Assembly (NCBI GenBank): GCA_013054445.1
Contig: JAAMPI010000277.1
Coordinates: 1 to 45,922 of the forward strand
Direction of reading: 5' to 3'
Length of the DNA stretch: 45,922 nt
DNA from: Cudoniella acicularis
Taxonomy: Eukaryota > Ascomycota > Leotiomycetes > Helotiales > Helotiaceae
Shown here in pieces: positions 42,916 through 45,922 of this stretch (position 1 is its first letter; each line of letters starts with the position of its first letter). The position numbers and the translations under genes were made by a program. The notes beneath the pieces were generated by a model. That model worked only from the letters and a program-made list of their open reading frames with translations, made no database searches and had not been told where the DNA came from.

Positions 42916-44553
42916 TTACAACTCCTCAGGTGTAGTCCTCTCTCCCGTCGGCTTGAAATATATCGGGTTATGCCCATGCGACGGCATAACAAGTAACCCC
43001 GCCCGATCCTCCAGAGTCCCAAAGTTAACAACTAGGTCGGTGATTGGAACGAACTTGGGGTAATCAACACAAAGCAATTTCTCGAGCCACAATACTGCTT
43101 TGGCCGGATCGCCAGGCATACCCCCGTTGAGACAATTTAGGATCGATTGTGAGGGAATGAGATGGTGGAACTCATAGTGTGCCTGGATGAGTCGGGAAAG
43201 AAATCGATGCGCCTCTCCTTTTTGCTCTGTTGTGGCTAGCGCAGAGAAGACTTTGAGAATATCTTGGGCGCGTTCCGGCTCCTTTGCTAGAACCATGGCC
43301 ATCGCGAAAAGATAAGATCCAAACAATGGGGTGGTCGTCTCTCGAGCAATCTCGAGGTGTGATTGCCATTCGGACCAAAGCCCATGGTGAAATCCCATCT
43401 CGCCTAGGCCAAGAATATAGCGCGTGTATAGGGTAAACGGAGCGGCGCTGAGATTTGGAGTTGCATTGAATGCAAATGAGAGCTTCCTTGCCACCGCCTT
43501 GTCTGGCCTATCCCCTAGAGACCAGCCAGTGATGAGTTTGGCGATTTCCCGTCGTTTGAATGCATCGTCTTTCCAGGCCATCCAAGAATAAGAAAATGGT
43601 AGTTCTTTGACAAAGTTGTGTTGTAAAGATACCAAAGCTGCTACAGCGGCAGGATGATTCCAGTCGCAGGAGATTTCCCGACTCATTTCAAGGTACCGGA
43701 TCACAGATGGTATATTATTCGCCTTCGAGGCATAATAGAGGGCTGTCAGGCACAGATCTGACCCTATTTTCAAATTCCTCGATGCCACGTTAAGTGTGAA
43801 ACTGTTCAACATATCCAGTACCATAGCGCTGGTAACCTTGGCTCTGTATTCATGGCCATGACTCCAGGTTCGGCATGCTTTGATTCCGTTGATTATGGCC
43901 TTCGAGTTTCTTTGGAGGAGAAGCTCGCACCCTTCAGTAGTGGTGGAGAGTCGTCCAATTAACCGACGAAGTACTGGGAACCGATTATTAAGGGAAAGAT
44001 CATGCATAATTATCTTCTTCTTCTTCATCGATGTAAAACCTGCCGCTTCTAGCCTTTCCAACGGGTTGGTTGTGAACCCAAGTGTTAATTGGATAATCTT
44101 CTCCTCCAAGGTATCTTGTGGTTGTATCATCCTCGATTTGAAGAGTTGCTGCAGGTTAATATTCCTCGGCGTATTTTTCTGCGGCTCCATCGAAAGTACT
44201 GGGTCTCCAAGTAAGGCGTATGATAGCAAATCTGGAGGTTCGGGTCTGATTGCTCTCAAGGGAAGAACTGCTTCCTGTGCTGGGGGTTCGATTTTCGTCT
44301 CTGAGGGAATGCGCTGCGCGGGAGGAGTCAAGCCCAATTGATTTTCTTGTTCTTCTTTCGGCATATCTTCAAATTTCTGCACTTGTTCGTTGTCGACTGC
44401 ATCAAGGTCGATGACCAGGCGAGAAAGGATGTAGGGTTCGGATGATTGCGCAAGCCATCTTCGGGCAGCAAAGGGTGTGGATACAGACGCATTTCGAGAT
44501 TGAGAATTGAGAGTATGTCGACAAAAGAGACAGATCGCTCTTTGGCGCCGCAT
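42916..44553 (-). CDS. Uncharacterised helical protein, probably mitochondrial
   Basis: A single exon of 545 residues starting at ATG 44553. The N-terminus MRRQRAICLFCRHTLNSQSR is Arg/Ser-rich without acidic residues, like a mitochondrial presequence. Then comes a Pro/Glu-rich linker (residues about 60-115), followed by about 400 residues of alternating helices with spacing like PPR/TPR-type arrays (for example LCLTALYYASKANNIPSVIRYLEM, SYLFAMAMVLAKEPERAQDILKVF). No catalytic motif is visible. A fungal mitochondrial RNA- or ribosome-associated factor is a reasonable guess but not shown. Head-to-head with SYF2 across 185 bp, typical of constitutive ascomycete gene pairs. Codon use and intactness contrast with the decayed neighbours to the left. 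Confidence 0.8.
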   Translation of the reverse strand: MRRQRAICLFCRHTLNSQSRNASVSTPFAARRWLAQSSEPYILSRLVIDLDAVDNEQVQKFEDMPKEEQENQLGLTPPAQRIPSETKIEPPAQEAVLPLRAIRPEPPDLLSYALLGDPVLSMEPQKNTPRNINLQQLFKSRMIQPQDTLEEKIIQLTLGFTTNPLERLEAAGFTSMKKKKIIMHDLSLNNRFPVLRRLIGRLSTTTEGCELLLQRNSKAIINGIKACRTWSHGHEYRAKVTSAMVLDMLNSFTLNVASRNLKIGSDLCLTALYYASKANNIPSVIRYLEMSREISCDWNHPAAVAALVSLQHNFVKELPFSYSWMAWKDDAFKRREIAKLITGWSLGDRPDKAVARKLSFAFNATPNLSAAPFTLYTRYILGLGEMGFHHGLWSEWQSHLEIARETTTPLFGSYLFAMAMVLAKEPERAQDILKVFSALATTEQKGEAHRFLSRLIQAHYEFHHLIPSQSILNCLNGGMPGDPAKAVLWLEKLLCVDYPKFVPITDLVVNFGTLEDRAGLLVMPSHGHNPIYFKPTGERTTPEEL

Positions 44554-44738
44554 GTTGTTGGGAAGCAATTGGGATTTGCGGGGTGAATCGTGTGGAGTTG
44601 AAGCTATGGAGCTGTGGAAAATAAGTCAAGGCCGGCTCGAGCTTAGTCAGCACCCGCGTCCATCCATAACATCGGCTTCAAACATCGTCCCTCTTCATCC
44701 GCTCAAAAATACACAAAAGCACAACGCCACCACCCAAA
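44554..44738. promoter_or_regulatory. Compact shared promoter between the helical protein and SYF2
   Basis: 185 bp separate the two divergent ATGs. The stretch contains pyrimidine- and CA-rich runs on the SYF2 side (CACAAAAGCACAACGCCACCACC) and no clear TATA box, as is usual for housekeeping pairs. Both genes are probably driven from here. Confidence 0.5.
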
Positions 44739-45691
44739 ATGCCTCCAGCAAAGAAACGCAAGACCAGAGCGACTGCAGAGCCAGCGGAGGAAGAAAGGCA
44801 TGTTAGTCCTGAAGTGGAAGTAATACCCCAAGAAGAACCTGCGACGAAAGAGCCCCCAGCGCAGGCAGAGCCTTCAGCACCATCGACCTCAGATGCCGCT
44901 GCAAAAGCGAAAGAACGCGCGGAAAGATTCAAGGCGCTCAAAGCACGCGCAAAAACTGGCGCTCAAAAGAATCTCAAAGAGGCAACCCTTGAGTCGCAAC
45001 GTTTAGCCACCGACCCGAATCTCCTTACCTCCTTGAACCGGAAATCTGCGGTCGCTCAGCACAACTTGATGAAGGCAGATGCCGAGGCGGCGGGAGAGGA
45101 TTTCGAGAGGAAACGGGCTTGGGATTGGACCATCGATGAGAGTGAGAAGTGGGACAAGCGGTTAAAGAAGAAGGATGCGCATAGAGATGATCAGGCCTTC
45201 CAGGATTATCGACAGGACAGTAGAAAGGTTTATAAACGGCAGATACGAGATTTAAAGCCGGATATGGATCGCTACGAAAAGGAGAAGATGAAGGCTGTTG
45301 AGAAGGCTGCTGCTTCAGGGGGACTGGAAATTTTGGAGACGGATGATGGAGAACTGGTTGCAGTCGACAAAGATGGAACATTTTATTCTACGGCCGACTC
45401 AACTGGATTTGTGGAACACAAACCACCGAAAGATGCAGTCGATCGACTCGTAAAGGACTTGCAGCAAGCTGAAGAGAACAGACTGAAGAAGAGGAGAGAA
45501 AGGATGGGACAGAATGGTGATGATGGTGATGTTACATACATCAATGAGAAGAATAAGAACTTCAACCAGAAGTTGGCGAGGTTCTACAACAAGGTACGTT
45601 TCTTCCAGATTTTTTTGCAGGATTTCATGCTAACTATTTGCAGTACACCGCAGAGATTCGGGACAGCTTTGAACGTGGTACTATGATATGA
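44739..45691 (+). CDS. syf2: Pre-mRNA-splicing factor SYF2
   Basis: Exons 44739-45593 and 45644-45691 splice to 300 residues. The 50-nt intron has a GTACGT donor, a GCTAAC branch-like site and a TTGCAG acceptor. SYF2 is a component of the Prp19/NineTeen complex and acts in the nuclear spliceosome. An N-terminal Lys-rich NLS (AKKRKTRA) is followed by an acidic low-complexity region and a long charged helix. The SYF2 core contains NLMKADAEAAGEDFERKRAWDWTIDESEKWDKR, then AFQDYRQDSRKVYKRQIRDL and [32 protein letters not shown] at the C-terminus. All conserved blocks are present and length is typical. Single-copy core gene. Confidence 0.96.
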
Positions 45692-45793
45692 ATTCATGAT
45701 GGTTTAGAGGGGTGGAATCTGGAGTTGGGTTGTACATTAATAGTACAAAAGCTGGCACAGCCGAGAATCAATCATACACTTCCAAGTTTATTC

Positions 45794-45922
45794 TTACAAC
45801 ATACCCTTCCTCCAAGCCTTCTGTGCCAACTCCTCAATTCTCTTAACCTCCAGAGGCCCTTTGACACCCTCATCACTCAACGCCTCCACCACTGCCTCGG
45901 CCACCAAATCTGCCTTCAAAGG
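45794..45922 (-). CDS. 3' end of a NAD(P)-binding epimerase/dehydrogenase-like protein (COQ11-like), partial
   Basis: The last 42 codons are read on the minus strand from the window edge to TAA at 45794-45796: PLKADLVAEAVVEALSDEGV, then KGPLEVKRIEELAQKAWRKGML. This ending is what I recall for fungal mitochondrial SDR-type proteins related to yeast YLR290C/COQ11 (ubiquinone biosynthesis). The Rossmann N-terminus lies outside the window, so the call rests only on the tail. Convergent with SYF2, about 100 bp apart. Confidence 0.5.
   Translation of the reverse strand, partial: PLKADLVAEAVVEALSDEGVKGPLEVKRIEELAQKAWRKGML

Noticed and set aside
1..45922. CRISPR array, rRNA or tRNA genes
   Set aside because: Eukaryotic sequence with introns; no repeat-spacer structure and no RNA gene fold was found on either strand by eye.

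Overview
The window is nuclear DNA of a filamentous ascomycete, most likely a leotiomycete (Helotiales-like). The evidence is short spliceosomal introns of about 41-76 nt with GTRNGT donors, typical fungal gene families (2EXR, PTH11-type rhodopsin-like membrane proteins, DHA2 transporters, NLR-like patatin/NB-ARC/TPR proteins), AT-rich TA-loaded islands that look like RIP-mutated transposons, and housekeeping genes of ascomycete type (SYF2). Gene models were built by hand splicing; exon phases were checked by counting.

Layout. (1) 1-5.9 kb: a partial P450 (minus strand) and a phenylalanine ammonia-lyase family gene (plus strand), divergently arranged. (2) 6.6-12.0 kb: two RIP-like AT-rich islands flanking an F-box-like/PHD-finger protein, then a 2EXR pseudogene. 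(3) 12.3-25.0 kb: a compact oxidative gene set. A BBE-type FAD oxidase, a DHA2 MFS transporter, a four-exon P450 and a PTH11-type membrane protein all lie on the minus strand; a nine-exon P450 lies divergently on the plus strand. The last two share a promoter region with four phased GATAAG sites. It looks like a secondary-metabolite cluster, but no PKS, NRPS or terpene synthase is visible; PAL is the only candidate entry enzyme. (4) 25.7-30.4 kb: a decayed copy of an Ama1/Cdc20-type WD40 gene 3' end, abutting a decayed hAT transposon with recognisable terminal inverted repeats, then gene-free DNA. (5) 30.5-42.1 kb: an accessory island with an F-box/ankyrin pseudogene, a patatin-like lipase followed at once by an NB-ARC/TPR segment (probably one NLR-like gene), a decayed PD-(D/E)XK-like family gene lacking its central part, and an Hsp70-like ATPase gene with one frameshift. 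(6) 42.9 kb to the end: core genes, namely a mitochondrial-looking helical protein head-to-head with SYF2, and the 3' end of a short-chain/NAD-epimerase-like (COQ11-like) gene.

How it fits together: region 3 (possibly with region 1) plausibly makes, oxidises and exports a small molecule. Region 5 resembles the NLR/ankyrin/nuclease-like gene nests linked in fungi to non-self recognition, and most of its members are decaying. The two halves are separated by transposon debris, so this is accessory genome joined to conserved core at the right end.
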